A DNA stretch of 64,000 nt, taken from positions 1 through 64,000 of the forward strand of contig JAEEVW010000012.1 of assembly GCA_016291085.1 (NCBI GenBank), in the 5' to 3' direction. The stretch comes from Prevotella sp. GTDB lineage: Bacteria > Bacteroidota > Bacteroidia > Bacteroidales > Bacteroidaceae. The translations under genes and the position numbers were made by a program. Position 1 is the first letter of the stretch, and every line of letters starts with the position of its first letter. Of the stretch, positions 35,401-43,559 are shown piece after piece. Under the pieces are notes generated by a model, which was not told the origin of the DNA, ran no database searches, and saw only the letters and a program-made list of their open reading frames with translations.

Positions 35401-36144
35401 TGTGGCCAGACACAACAGATGGTCGTGGGCCTCGGCATTCTCCTGGTCTACGAAGTGGGCATCGTTGGTACAAACCAATTTGATGCCATATTCGTGTGCC
35501 AGCTTGATAAGCACTTGGTTGACGGGTTCCTGTTCCTTGAAGGTCTCGCGGTTGGCACGGATGGTGGGGTCTTTCACCTCGTGGCGCATCAGTTCCAGAT
35601 AGTAGTCGTCGCCAAATACGCGACGATACCACTCAATGGCCTCGCGGGCCCCAGCCATATCGCCGCTTGCAATCTTCCTGGGAACCTCACCTGCCAGACA
35701 TGCCGAACAGACGATGAGTCCTTCATGGTATTTCTCCAGGTCCTCGCGGTCGGTACGCGGACGCATATAGAAACCGTCCACCCATGAACGGCTCACCAGT
35801 TTGATGAGGTTCTTGTATCCCTGGTAGTTCTTGGCCAGCACAATGAGGTGATAGCCACTTTGGTGCTTTTTATCGTCCTTTAGTAACTTGGAACCATAGC
35901 GCGACACATACATCTCGCAACCGAAGATGGGTTTGAAAGGCTCGAGCCCTTCTTTCTTGCGGCTTTTATTGATACCACCAACATAATCGTGGAATTCCTT
36001 GATGCCAAACATGTCACCGTGATCGGTAATCGCCATGCCTCGCATGCCGTTGCCTATGGCTTTGTCAACCAGGCGCTTAATGCTTGACTGACCATCCAGG
36101 ATAGAGTAGTATGTATGTACGTGCAAATGTATGAAATCTTCCAT
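32434..36144 (-). CDS. dnaE: DNA polymerase III subunit alpha
   Basis: 1236 residues. N-terminal PHP domain (FIHLHVHTYYSILDG), polymerase core with the catalytic aspartates in PDIDTDFDDDGR, fingers with GYFLIVQDFIN and GPGRGSAAGS, a helix-hairpin-helix region and a C-terminal OB fold (VTIGGIVTGIRTRFDKRNNPCGFVTLEDF). It is the replicative polymerase. Its -7 box lies at 36174-36182, about 30 bases upstream. Confidence 0.97.
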   Translation of the reverse strand: MEDFIHLHVHTYYSILDGQSSIKRLVDKAIGNGMRGMAITDHGDMFGIKEFHDYVGGINKSRKKEGLEPFKPIFGCEMYVSRYGSKLLKDDKKHQSGYHLIVLAKNYQGYKNLIKLVSRSWVDGFYMRPRTDREDLEKYHEGLIVCSACLAGEVPRKIASGDMAGAREAIEWYRRVFGDDYYLELMRHEVKDPTIRANRETFKEQEPVNQVLIKLAHEYGIKLVCTNDAHFVDQENAEAHDHLLCLATSKDLDDPTRMLYSKQEWFKTREEMNEVFSDVPEALSNTLEILDKVEIYSIDHDPIMPFFPIPEEFGTEDQWRQKFTEEDLFKEFTSDENGENQLPREEGEKKIKKLGGFEKLYRIKFEADYLAKLAYEGAHRIYGEELSKEVDDRIRFELHIMKTMGFPGYFLIVQDFINSARDQLGVMVGPGRGSAAGSVVAYCLGITKIDPLKYDLLFERFLNPDRISLPDIDTDFDDDGRGRVLKWVEDKYGHENCAHIITYATMATKNSIKDVARVEKVPLGITNALCKAIPDRLPDGMKMNLPNAIKCTPELREAEASSDPALRNTIKYAKMLEGTVRGTGIHACGFIICRDPISEWVPVSTADDPDFKDTKTNCTQYDGHVIESTGLIKMDFLGLKTLSEMKECCAVIKQTRGIDVDLDTIPIDDPKTFELYQQGRTIGTFQFESNGMQKYLRELHPTVFEDLIAMNALYRPGPMDYIPDFIKRKNGLEPITYPIPCMEKYLKDTYGITVYQEQVMLLSRQLADFTRGESDALRKAMGKKKKDIVDAMKPKFIEGGKRNGHDEAILEKIWTDWEKFASYAFNKSHAACYSWVAYQTAYLKANYPAEFMAAIMSRRRDQITEITKLMDECKQMGIATLGPDVNESYQKFGVNHHGEIRFGLAAIKGMGDNVAQSIIDEREKNGPYKDIFDFVQRINFNQVNRKAFEALALSGGFDSFGIRREDFFVQNNKGETFIDTIMRFGQNYQAEKQQAQNSLFGDFGAVEIQTPAIPKSDIRWSDIERLNKERELVGIYLSAHPLDEYKIVLDNLCNTRCDELADVNSLKDREDVTIGGIVTGIRTRFDKRNNPCGFVTLEDFNGSGELALFGEDWGRWSGMFTEGASVYVTAKVQPRFQYSDLMQLKVQNIEYLQTIKEKAIDKITISLTTDLLNDEIVMELNELLTSSPGKTQLYFLLHDSSGKKHVLLRSETKTIDVRNSLIQYIEKTDALSYKIN

Positions 36145-36173
36145 AAAATGTGCTGTTTTCTCGTTTTTGAGGC

Positions 36174-36182
36174 GTAAAGATA
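36174..36182 (-). promoter_or_regulatory. -7 promoter box of dnaE
   Basis: TATCTTTAC on the minus strand, 30 bases before the dnaE ATG, divergent from psd. Confidence 0.55.
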
Positions 36183-36246
36183 CGCCAAAAAGCTGAGATT
36201 ACCAAAAGAATAACGTGAAAAATTTGTAAGATTAATAAAAAAGGTG

Positions 36247-36255
36247 TACCTTTGC
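36247..36255 (+). promoter_or_regulatory. -7 promoter box of psd-pssA
   Basis: TACCTTTGC, 33 bases before the psd ATG at 36288. Confidence 0.65.
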
Positions 36256-36287
36256 ATGACGATAGATAAAAACTACGAAGCTAACTC

Positions 36288-36977
36288 ATGGGAGCAAGAA
36301 TAAAGAAACTGAAGAAAATTCGTATACATCGTGAGGGTACCAACGAGTTGTTGTTGAGTGCTCTTGTCATTATTGCTATTACCCTTGGACTGCATTATCT
36401 CTTTGGTAATATATGGGCCGTTCTCCCCTTTACCCTCATCTTGACGGCAGCCTGGCTGATGGCCCTGAACTTCTACCGTTGTCCGATTCGCTACTTCAAT
36501 GGCGATACGGATAAACTGGTCGTGGCTCCTGCTGACGGTAAGATTGTGGTGGTCGAGGAAGCCGAGGAGAATGACTATTTCCACGACAAGCGCCTCATGA
36601 TCTCGATCTTCATGAGTCCTCTGAACGTTCATGCCAACTGGTTTCCTGTTGATGGCAAGGTGAAGTTCGTCAAGCATTTCAACGGCAACTATCACAAGGC
36701 GTGGCTTCCCAAAGCCAGCGAGGAGAACGAGCATGCTGACATCATGATTGAGACGCCTGACGGTCAGGAAGTGCTGGTGCGTCAGATTGCCGGTGCTCTG
36801 GCCCGTCGTATCGTTACCTACGCCAAGGAAGGTGAGGAGTGCTACATTGACGAACACCTGGGATTCATCAAGCTGGGTTCGCGTGTGGATGTCTTTCTCC
36901 CGTTGACGTCAAAGGCTTGTGTCACGATGGACCAGCCGACGACGGGCGATCAAACGGTGATAGCCAAACTACAATAA
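36288..36977 (+). CDS. psd: phosphatidylserine decarboxylase
   Basis: 229 residues. Two N-terminal membrane segments, [25 protein letters not shown] and the self-cleavage site LGSRVDVF near residue 205 (Gly-Ser gives the pyruvoyl group). This is the short archaeal-type PSD. It makes phosphatidylethanolamine from phosphatidylserine at the inner membrane, the step after the enzyme encoded nine bases downstream. Confidence 0.95.
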   Translation: MGARIKKLKKIRIHREGTNELLLSALVIIAITLGLHYLFGNIWAVLPFTLILTAAWLMALNFYRCPIRYFNGDTDKLVVAPADGKIVVVEEAEENDYFHDKRLMISIFMSPLNVHANWFPVDGKVKFVKHFNGNYHKAWLPKASEENEHADIMIETPDGQEVLVRQIAGALARRIVTYAKEGEECYIDEHLGFIKLGSRVDVFLPLTSKACVTMDQPTTGDQTVIAKLQ

Positions 36978-36986
36978 TAACGTTCA

Positions 36987-37679
36987 ATGTTCAAAGCGAA
37001 AAAGCATATCCCCAATACGATTACCTGTCTGAATCTGATTTCAGGCTGCATAGCGACTTATTATGCTTTTGAGTCTGATTTTGGGATGGCCCTGCTATTC
37101 ATTGTAATTGGTGCGGTGTTCGATTTCTTTGATGGCATGGTGGCACGACTGCTCCATGTCTCTTCACCTATCGGAAAGGAACTCGACTCGCTGGCTGACG
37201 ATATTACCTTTGGCTTTGCCCCATCAGCGATAGTGTTCAGTTTCCTATGCTCTTTCCATATCCATTTCCCCTTGATTCCTTTCGTGGCATTTGTCATGGC
37301 AGCATTTTCAGCCCTGCGACTGGCGAAATTCAATCTGGACGAGCGTCAGGCTATGGGATTCATCGGACTACCGACGCCTGCAAACGCCTTGTTTTGGGGT
37401 TCATTGATTGTGGGAGGTGGCGATTGGATCAGCAGCCTGCCTTATGCCGTATGGATGATCTTGGCGATGGTGCTGTTTTCCAGCTACTTGTTGGTGGCCG
37501 AAATTCCCATGTTTGCCCTGAAATTCAAGACGTGGGGCTGGAAGGGTAATGAAATCAAATACGTTTTCCTTGCAACCTGTATCCCTTTGCTCATTGTGAT
37601 GGGTGTCAGTGGTCTGGCAGCTATCATTGCCTGGTATGTGGTGCTTTCCGTAGTCAATAATTCGGAAAAAAAGAAATAA
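36987..37679 (+). CDS. pssA: CDP-diacylglycerol--serine O-phosphatidyltransferase
   Basis: 230 residues, about six membrane segments. The CDP-alcohol phosphotransferase motif is complete: DGMVARLLHVSSPIGKELDSLAD, cut here as DGMVAR, G then D and D in the expected spacing (residues about 48-70). It makes phosphatidylserine, the substrate of Psd encoded just upstream, so the two genes form a phosphatidylethanolamine unit. Confidence 0.95.
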   Translation: MFKAKKHIPNTITCLNLISGCIATYYAFESDFGMALLFIVIGAVFDFFDGMVARLLHVSSPIGKELDSLADDITFGFAPSAIVFSFLCSFHIHFPLIPFVAFVMAAFSALRLAKFNLDERQAMGFIGLPTPANALFWGSLIVGGGDWISSLPYAVWMILAMVLFSSYLLVAEIPMFALKFKTWGWKGNEIKYVFLATCIPLLIVMGVSGLAAIIAWYVVLSVVNNSEKKK

Positions 37680-37697
37680 TAACTAACCCTAAAGCTT

Positions 37698-38087
37698 ATG
37701 GCAATCCTTTTATTTATCTTCTTCCTCATTGTTTTTATCCTGATGTTAGTCGGTGGTAGCATCCTGAAAAAACTCAAGGATGCCAAAAAGGCTGTGGAGG
37801 AGGCCGCGGACCTGAGGGAACAACGCCTGCGCAACGAGACAGGCCGTCAGCGTCAGCAGTACAGCCAGCGTGCTCAGGGTTCTCAGAATACTCAGAGTAC
37901 TCAGAATAGTCAGAATACTCAGAATAATCAGAATACCCAGGGTTATCAGAATGCTGAATACGAAAACGCCCGTCGCACGGAGACTGCAACGGGCGAGACG
38001 GTTATTGATCATCATCACCAGAATCGCGAAAACAAGAAGATTTTCGACGATGAGGAGGGTGAATACGTCGAGTTCGAGGAGGCGTGA
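37698..38087 (+). CDS. DUF4834 family membrane protein with QNT repeats
   Basis: 129 residues. One N-terminal membrane helix (MAILLFIFFLIVFILMLVGG), a basic coiled-coil-like segment, a low-complexity region of Gln-Asn-Thr triplets, then an acidic end (DDEEGEYVEFEEA). This fits DUF4834, commonly beside psd/pssA in Bacteroidota; function unknown. The triplets come from nine-base repeats, so copy number can change without a frameshift. Confidence 0.75.
   Translation: MAILLFIFFLIVFILMLVGGSILKKLKDAKKAVEEAADLREQRLRNETGRQRQQYSQRAQGSQNTQSTQNSQNTQNNQNTQGYQNAEYENARRTETATGETVIDHHHQNRENKKIFDDEEGEYVEFEEA
37882..37953 (+). repeat. 9-bp coding repeat in the DUF4834 gene
   Basis: About eight units related to TCAGAATAC encode (S/T)QN triplets. 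The unit is a multiple of three, unlike the 7/8-bp arrays elsewhere. Confidence 0.75.
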
Positions 38088-38088
38088 T

Positions 38089-38112
38089 AATTAAGCCATT
38101 CACGGCTTAATT
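38089..38112. terminator. convergent hairpin between the DUF4834 gene and pyrH
   Basis: AATTAAGCC (38089-38097) pairs with GGCTTAATT (38104-38112) around a 6-base loop, covering the pyrH stop codon. Confidence 0.65.
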
Positions 38113-38817
38113 GTGCACCAACGTGCCAATTTCCTCACCATCCATTACCTTTTTCAGGTTTCCAACTACGTCCATATTGAACACGTAGATGGGCAGGTTG
38201 TTGTCCTGACACATGCAGATAGCGGTCAGGTCCATGACCTTCAGGCCTCGTGCGAGCACCTCTTTGTAAGTAATCGCGTCGAACTTTGTGGCCGTTGGGT
38301 CTTTCTCTGGGTCAGCGGTATAGACACCGTCCACGCGAGTGCCCTTCAGCATGACGTCGGCCTCGATCTCGATACCACGCAGGCTGGAGCCAGTATCAGT
38401 GGTAAAGTAGGGTGAACCGGTTCCTGCCGAGAAGATGCAGACATACCCCTGCTCCATAGCCTCGATAGCTTTCCACTTGGTGTAGAACTCGCCGATAGGC
38501 TCCATACGGATAGCCGTCAGCACCTTGTTTTTTACGCCTACTGCACCCAGTGCCGAGCTGAGTGCCAGCGAGTTAATCACCGTAGCGCACATGCCCATCT
38601 GGTCGCCCTTGACACGGTCGAAGCCTTTCTGGCTTCCACTCAGTCCGCGGAAGATGTTTCCGCCACCGATGACGATACCAATCTGTACACCCATCTCGCT
38701 TACTTCCTTAATCTGGCGTGCATAGTCGCTCAGACGCTCAGGGTCGATGCCGTAGCCCTGCTTTCCCATCAGACTCTCACCCGAGAGCTTCAGAAGGATT
38801 CTCTTAAATCTTGCCAT
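38107..38817 (-). CDS. pyrH: UMP kinase
   Basis: 236 residues from ATG 38817; upstream codons in frame belong to the spacer repeats. FKRILLKLSGESLMG, GVQIGIVIGGGNIFRG, GTGSPYFTTDTGSSLRGIEIEADVMLKGT and VDGVYTADPEKDP are typical of bacterial UMP kinases, which phosphorylate UMP to UDP. It follows birA across five 8-bp units. Confidence 0.96.
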   Translation of the reverse strand: MARFKRILLKLSGESLMGKQGYGIDPERLSDYARQIKEVSEMGVQIGIVIGGGNIFRGLSGSQKGFDRVKGDQMGMCATVINSLALSSALGAVGVKNKVLTAIRMEPIGEFYTKWKAIEAMEQGYVCIFSAGTGSPYFTTDTGSSLRGIEIEADVMLKGTRVDGVYTADPEKDPTATKFDAITYKEVLARGLKVMDLTAICMCQDNNLPIYVFNMDVVGNLKKVMDGEEIGTLVHN

Positions 38818-38829
38818 AATCTTTTTTTT

Positions 38830-38869
38830 CGTTATTACGTTATTACGATATATCGTTATTTCGTTATTA
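38830..38869 (-). repeat. five-unit 8-bp array filling the birA-pyrH spacer
   Basis: On the minus strand: TAATAACG, AAATAACG, ATATATCG, TAATAACG, TAATAACG, in exact phase, beginning with the birA stop TAA. The family is the same as the coaE-DUF5606 spacer. Confidence 0.85.
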
Positions 38870-39616
38870 TGTGATGAATTGAACCTCCTTGAAGGCATAG
38901 CACCTGTCGTGCCCGTTGTCGTCGCGGAGCAACAAGTGCCCGTCGTCCTCTACGTTGACCATCTCAGCCATAAAGGCTCCGTCCTTGTCGACATAGGGGT
39001 GGAAACCTTTGCGGCGATAGAGCATGGAGCAATACTGTGCTTTGATGTCCTGGTACAGATAATGCTCCAGACAGCGCAAGATGTCTTTCAACAGCTGCTC
39101 GCGGTCTGTCTCCTGACCAGCTATCTGCCACAGGGAAACGGGATTTGGCGCATTGCTGTGGAACGTGCGCTGGTTCACGTTGAGTCCCACGCCAATGATG
39201 CTGTCCTTGATGGTGTTGCCCTTCAGGGTGTTCTCTATCAGCATACCACATATTTTTCCGTTGCGCCAATAGATATCGTTGGGCCACTTGATGCTCAGGT
39301 CACCAATGTACTGTCCCAATGCCTCGCAAATGGCCAGCGATACAGCCATCGAGATGTGGAATTGTTGGCTGGCAGCAATCTGTGTAGGGTGAATCAGTAT
39401 CGAGAACGTCAGGTTCTTGCCCCGTTCCGACTCCCATGTGTTCGTGCCGCAGCCTTTTCCCGCAGTCTGGTAATCCACCCAGACGACTGGATCACGGGGA
39501 CGGTTCTCCTGATCACAGTCGCTAAGCGATGACAGATCAGGAGAACCGTCCCCATGATCCTTCAGCCAACGGTTGGTAGAGTCCGTCTCGTCAATATGTA
39601 TGATTTTCCATTCCAC
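38867..39616 (-). CDS. birA: biotin--[acetyl-CoA-carboxylase] ligase, with in-frame palindromic insert
   Basis: 249 residues with GTG start (39614-39616). IDETDSTNRWLKDH, then YQTAGKGCGTNTWESERGKNLTFSI (biotin-binding GKG loop), KWPNDIYWRNGKICGMLIEN and GVGLNVNQ define biotin protein ligase. There is no N-terminal DNA-binding domain, so it is a ligase only. About 24 residues (GDGSPDLSSLSDCDQENRPRD region) between WLKDH and VVWVDYQTAGKG are encoded by a 72-bp palindrome. It is expressed from one half of a perfectly palindromic promoter. Confidence 0.94.
   Translation of the reverse strand: MEWKIIHIDETDSTNRWLKDHGDGSPDLSSLSDCDQENRPRDPVVWVDYQTAGKGCGTNTWESERGKNLTFSILIHPTQIAASQQFHISMAVSLAICEALGQYIGDLSIKWPNDIYWRNGKICGMLIENTLKGNTIKDSIIGVGLNVNQRTFHSNAPNPVSLWQIAGQETDREQLLKDILRCLEHYLYQDIKAQYCSMLYRRKGFHPYVDKDGAFMAEMVNVEDDGHLLLRDDNGHDRCYAFKEVQFIT
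39489..39560. repeat. 72-bp palindromic element inserted in frame in birA
   Basis: Arms 39489-39514 and 39535-39560 are 26-base inverted copies with one mismatch; the inner 19 bases (GGGGACGGTTCTCCTGATC) are perfect. The 20-base centre holds a smaller TCGC/GCGA stem. Length is exactly 24 codons and open in the birA frame. Confidence 0.85.
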
Positions 39617-39618
39617 TT

Positions 39619-39652
39619 TGCAAAAGTACGAAAAATTTTTCGTACTTTTGCA
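39619..39652. promoter_or_regulatory. 34-bp perfect palindrome forming a divergent birA/tadA promoter
   Basis: Each half is TGCAAAAGTACGAAAAA or its complement, so both strands read TACTTTTGC, a -7 box. The birA GTG is three bases from one edge and the tadA ATG three bases from the other, predicting leaderless or near-leaderless mRNAs in both directions. Confidence 0.75.
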
Positions 39653-39654
39653 TC

Positions 39655-40098
39655 ATGGAAGAAAAAAATAAAGATGTCCTGTATATGCGGAAGGCCTTGC
39701 AGGAGGCTGAGGCCGCTATGGCTGAGGGTGAGATACCCATTGGTGCTGTGGTGGTGTGTCAAGACCATGTGATAGCGCGAGCCCATAACCTGACGGAAAC
39801 GCTGCACGACGTGACGGCCCATGCCGAGATGCAGGCTATTACGCAGGCTGCCAATGAGTTAGGCGGAAAGTATTTGACGGACTGTACGCTCTACGTTACC
39901 GTAGAACCCTGTGTGATGTGTGCAGGGGCTCTGGGCTGGAGTCAGATTCCTCGCGTGGTATATGGTTGTCGTGATGAGAAACGCGGTTATTCCGACCTTG
40001 CACCCCATGCCTTGCACCCCAAGTGTAGCGTCATAGGGGGCGTTCTTGAAGACGAATGTCGCCAGTTGATGCAGGATTTCTTCAAGAACAAGCGATAA
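39655..40098 (+). CDS. tadA: tRNA-specific adenosine deaminase
   Basis: 147 residues. Zinc-binding HAEMQAI (His and catalytic Glu, near residue 55) and EPCVMCAGAL (two Cys) with the KRGYSD segment fit TadA, which converts A34 to inosine in tRNA-Arg. Start ATG lies next to the palindromic promoter. The 260 bases downstream hold no gene, only the susC promoter and leader. Confidence 0.93.
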   Translation: MEEKNKDVLYMRKALQEAEAAMAEGEIPIGAVVVCQDHVIARAHNLTETLHDVTAHAEMQAITQAANELGGKYLTDCTLYVTVEPCVMCAGALGWSQIPRVVYGCRDEKRGYSDLAPHALHPKCSVIGGVLEDECRQLMQDFFKNKR

Positions 40099-40242
40099 AA
40101 GGCGGCACTTATCCTTAATAAAGTACAACCATAATGCATGAAAAACGCATAAAAAGGCACCAATGTGGCTGATTTTCGTTAACTTTTCGTGCCAAAATGT
40201 GTATTTTTTATAATTTTATTTGTTTTTTAGAAACTTATATAT

Positions 40243-40251
40243 TATCTTTGC
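40243..40251 (+). promoter_or_regulatory. -7 promoter box of the susC-susD operon
   Basis: TATCTTTGC, about 107 bases before the susC ATG. The long leader, compared with others in this window, leaves room for post-transcriptional control. Confidence 0.6.
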
Positions 40252-40358
40252 ACGGTCTATTCTGTATAAATGGGACAGGAACGGGCATACTTCTATATGA
40301 TAATGTACACGTACATATTTTATAAATAGTATTAATATAAACAAAACGAGAGAGATTT

Positions 40359-43300
40359 ATGAAACAAAGATTAACAATGATTCTGGTCAGTCTGTTCCTG
40401 ATGGTAGGAGTGGCTCTGGCCCAGACTAAGGTTAACGGTACCGTTACCTCTCAGGAGGATGGACAGCCCGTCATCGGTGCTTCCGTTCTCGTAGTGGGAA
40501 CTCAGGTTGGTACTGTTACAGATGCTAATGGTAAGTTCTCGCTGACATGTCCTGCCGGCAAGAACACGCTGCGCATTACTTACATTGGTATGGAACCCAT
40601 CGAGGTGAGTGCCCGTCCTAACATGCGCATTGTGCTGACAAGCGATCAGACAGCCCTCGATGAAGTGATTGTTGTGGCCTATGGTACGGCAAAGAAGTCT
40701 TCGTTCACTGGTTCTGCTGAGAGCGTAGGCGGTGAGAAGATTGAACTTCGTCCTATCTCCAACGTTGCTAAGGGTCTTGAAGGCCAGGTCAGCGGTGTGC
40801 AGATGACTTCTGCCAGCGGTCAGCCTGGTTCTGATCCCGCTGTTCGTATTCGTGGTTATGGTTCTATCAATGCTTCTTCTGCTCCTTTGTATGTGGTCGA
40901 CGGCGTTCCTTACGATGGTGCTTTGAGCTCTATCAACCCCAGCGATATCGAGTCGATGACTGTGCTGAAGGATGCTTCTGCAGGTGCTCTGTATGGTGCC
41001 CGTGGTGCCAACGGTGTTATCATGATTACCACCAAGAAGGGTAAGGAAGGTAAGACTCAGGTTACCTGGCGTTCGACCATTGGCTGGTCAAGCCGTGCTC
41101 TGCCTCGCTATGATCTTGTAGGCCAGAAGGATTTCGTTCAGCTGACTTATGAGGGACTTCGTAATGAGGCTATCTTCAGCAACGGTATGAGTTGGGCAGA
41201 AGGTGAGGCTTATGCCCGCAGCCAGATGGGTGCAAACCTTGGTGGTGAGTACTACAACCCGTTCAAGAACTATACTTGGGATCAGATTATCGATCCTTCT
41301 ACTGGTCAGGTTCGTGCTGACGCTCAGGCTGCATGGAACGAGGATTGGCTCGACGCTGTCAAGCGCGACAATGCTTTCCGTCATGAGCACCAGTTGAACA
41401 TTAATGGTGGTACTGACAAGACAAAGTACATGCTGTCTCTGGGCTACCTGAACGAGGATGGTATCCTGAAGACTACAGGTTTCCAGCGTTATACCGCTCG
41501 TGTTAACGTAGACTCTAAGGTTACTGACTGGTTCTCTATGAACTTGAGCACTAACTTGGCTCACTCAATTTCGAACTTCAGCGACTACGATGGCAGTTCA
41601 ACATCTAACGTTTGGTATTCTGCTCAGTTCGTTTCACCTTTGTTCCCCATGTATGTGAAAGACCTGAATGGCCAGAACGTTCTCGACGAGAATGGCCAGC
41701 CTCAGCTCGACTACGGTGACAACGCCGCTAAGCGTCCTGGTTCTTACAACGACTTCAACCCTCTGGGTGGCCTGGTAGACGATAAGGCTGAGAATAAGCG
41801 TGATGCTGCTGGTTTGCGTACAGGTATCGTATTTGGTACTGACAATGCAAATGCAGGATGGCTTCAGGGCATCAAGTTCGCTGTCAACTTCGGTATGGAC
41901 TACAATAGCCGTTATCGCATGCGCTACATGAACATGCATCATGGTAACCAGGCTACTTCTGGTGGTCTGCTCCAGAAGTACAACTATCGTACTCAGAGCT
42001 ACACCTTCAACCAGTTGCTGACTTGGAACCGCACGTTCGACAAGCACAATATTGATATCATGGCTGGTCACGAGTTCTATGCTTACAAGATGGAATATCT
42101 GACTGCTGGTAAGACAAACCTCGTTGAGGGTATCTACGAATTGGCACCTGCAGCTAACATGTACGAGGCTGACTCTTATACAGACAACTATCGCATTAAC
42201 TCATGGTTGAGCCGTGTTAACTACAACTACGACGATAAGTATTACTTCTCAGCTTCTCTGCGTGCTGACCAGTCTTCACGTTTCTACAAGGACAATTGGA
42301 CAGGTACATTCTGGTCTGTTGGTGGTAACTGGCGTATCTCTAAGGAGAACTTCATGAAGGACATCAAGTGGATTGACAACCTCTCGCTTAAGGTTTCTTA
42401 TGGTGAACAGGGTAATGATGACATCCTGGATAGTGACGGTTATTCAAGCTACTATCTGTGGCAGGCACTCTATGCACTCGGATGGAACAATGGTAACAAC
42501 ATTGGTGCTGTGGTATCTACTCTGGAGACTAAAGACCTTTCTTGGGAGAAGAACAAGAACCTGAACATTGGTCTGGAAGGTACGTTGTTCAACAACTTGC
42601 TCCGCTTTAGCATTGAGTACTACAACAAGAAGACCAGCGACATGCTGCTGGAATACCCGATGGCTCTTTCTACTGGTTTCTCTGGTTACAATGCCAACGT
42701 AGGTGATATGCGCAACAGGGGTCTTGAGGCAGAGTTGACCGTAGCTCCTTTCAGAAGAGGTGACTTCCGCTGGGATGTTACACTGATGGCTTCTACTGTC
42801 AGCAACAAGATTCTGAAGCTCACCAATGAGTCTCCTGAGATTGTTAGCGGTGTCCGTGTCTATAAGGAGGGTTATCCCATCAGAACTTATTATGTTTCTA
42901 AGAGTGCTGGTGTCGATCCTGCTACTGGTGCACAGCTCTACTGGGCATACGAGAAGGACGAAGAGGGCAACATGAAGCCTGGTACAGAGTATATTACTTC
43001 TGACTATAGTGTTGCTAATAACTGTAAGTACTATATGGACAGCCGTATTCCTGATCTCTATGGTAGCCTTTCTACCAACCTGAGCTATAAGGGACTCGAC
43101 CTCTCAGTGCTGACAACATACTCTATTGGCGGTAAGGTCTATGACGGCCTGTATAGAGGTACGATGGAGGTACAATATGCTACTGACACTTGGAGCACTA
43201 ACGCACTGCGCCGTTGGCAGAAGCCCGGTGACATCACCGATGTTCCTCGTATTGAGATTGGTGGCAGCTATGCAGTCACTGACCGCTATCTGATTGATGC

Positions 43301-43523
43301 TTCTTACTTTGCTATCAAGAACATCACACTGGGTTACACGCTGCCGAAGGTTTGGATGAACAAGGCCGGCTTGAACAATGTCCGTGTGTTCGCATCTGTT
43401 GACAACTTGGCTCTTTGGACTCACCTCGACGGTATGGATCCTCAGTACAACTTCTCAGGTGGTACGGATTATTCTTACGTTCCCAACAAGACTTGGACTG
43501 TCGGTCTCGAGGTTAAATTCTAA
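40359..43523 (+). CDS. SusC/RagA family TonB-linked outer membrane transporter
   Basis: 1054 residues. Signal peptide MKQRLTMILVSLFLMVGVALAQ, a carboxypeptidase-like regulatory domain (VNGTVTSQEDGQPVIGASVLV...), TonB plug with the SusC signature (GQPGSDPAVRIRGYGSINASSAPLYVVDGVP), and a 22-strand beta-barrel ending in GLEVKF. It imports glycan or peptide fragments with its SusD partner just downstream. There are no enzymes or regulators in the locus, so the substrate cannot be predicted. Confidence 0.95.
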   Translation: MKQRLTMILVSLFLMVGVALAQTKVNGTVTSQEDGQPVIGASVLVVGTQVGTVTDANGKFSLTCPAGKNTLRITYIGMEPIEVSARPNMRIVLTSDQTALDEVIVVAYGTAKKSSFTGSAESVGGEKIELRPISNVAKGLEGQVSGVQMTSASGQPGSDPAVRIRGYGSINASSAPLYVVDGVPYDGALSSINPSDIESMTVLKDASAGALYGARGANGVIMITTKKGKEGKTQVTWRSTIGWSSRALPRYDLVGQKDFVQLTYEGLRNEAIFSNGMSWAEGEAYARSQMGANLGGEYYNPFKNYTWDQIIDPSTGQVRADAQAAWNEDWLDAVKRDNAFRHEHQLNINGGTDKTKYMLSLGYLNEDGILKTTGFQRYTARVNVDSKVTDWFSMNLSTNLAHSISNFSDYDGSSTSNVWYSAQFVSPLFPMYVKDLNGQNVLDENGQPQLDYGDNAAKRPGSYNDFNPLGGLVDDKAENKRDAAGLRTGIVFGTDNANAGWLQGIKFAVNFGMDYNSRYRMRYMNMHHGNQATSGGLLQKYNYRTQSYTFNQLLTWNRTFDKHNIDIMAGHEFYAYKMEYLTAGKTNLVEGIYELAPAANMYEADSYTDNYRINSWLSRVNYNYDDKYYFSASLRADQSSRFYKDNWTGTFWSVGGNWRISKENFMKDIKWIDNLSLKVSYGEQGNDDILDSDGYSSYYLWQALYALGWNNGNNIGAVVSTLETKDLSWEKNKNLNIGLEGTLFNNLLRFSIEYYNKKTSDMLLEYPMALSTGFSGYNANVGDMRNRGLEAELTVAPFRRGDFRWDVTLMASTVSNKILKLTNESPEIVSGVRVYKEGYPIRTYYVSKSAGVDPATGAQLYWAYEKDEEGNMKPGTEYITSDYSVANNCKYYMDSRIPDLYGSLSTNLSYKGLDLSVLTTYSIGGKVYDGLYRGTMEVQYATDTWSTNALRRWQKPGDITDVPRIEIGGSYAVTDRYLIDASYFAIKNITLGYTLPKVWMNKAGLNNVRVFASVDNLALWTHLDGMDPQYNFSGGTDYSYVPNKTWTVGLEVKF

Positions 43524-43559
43524 TCAAGACATAGGAATCAATAATAAAGAAAAAAGAAT

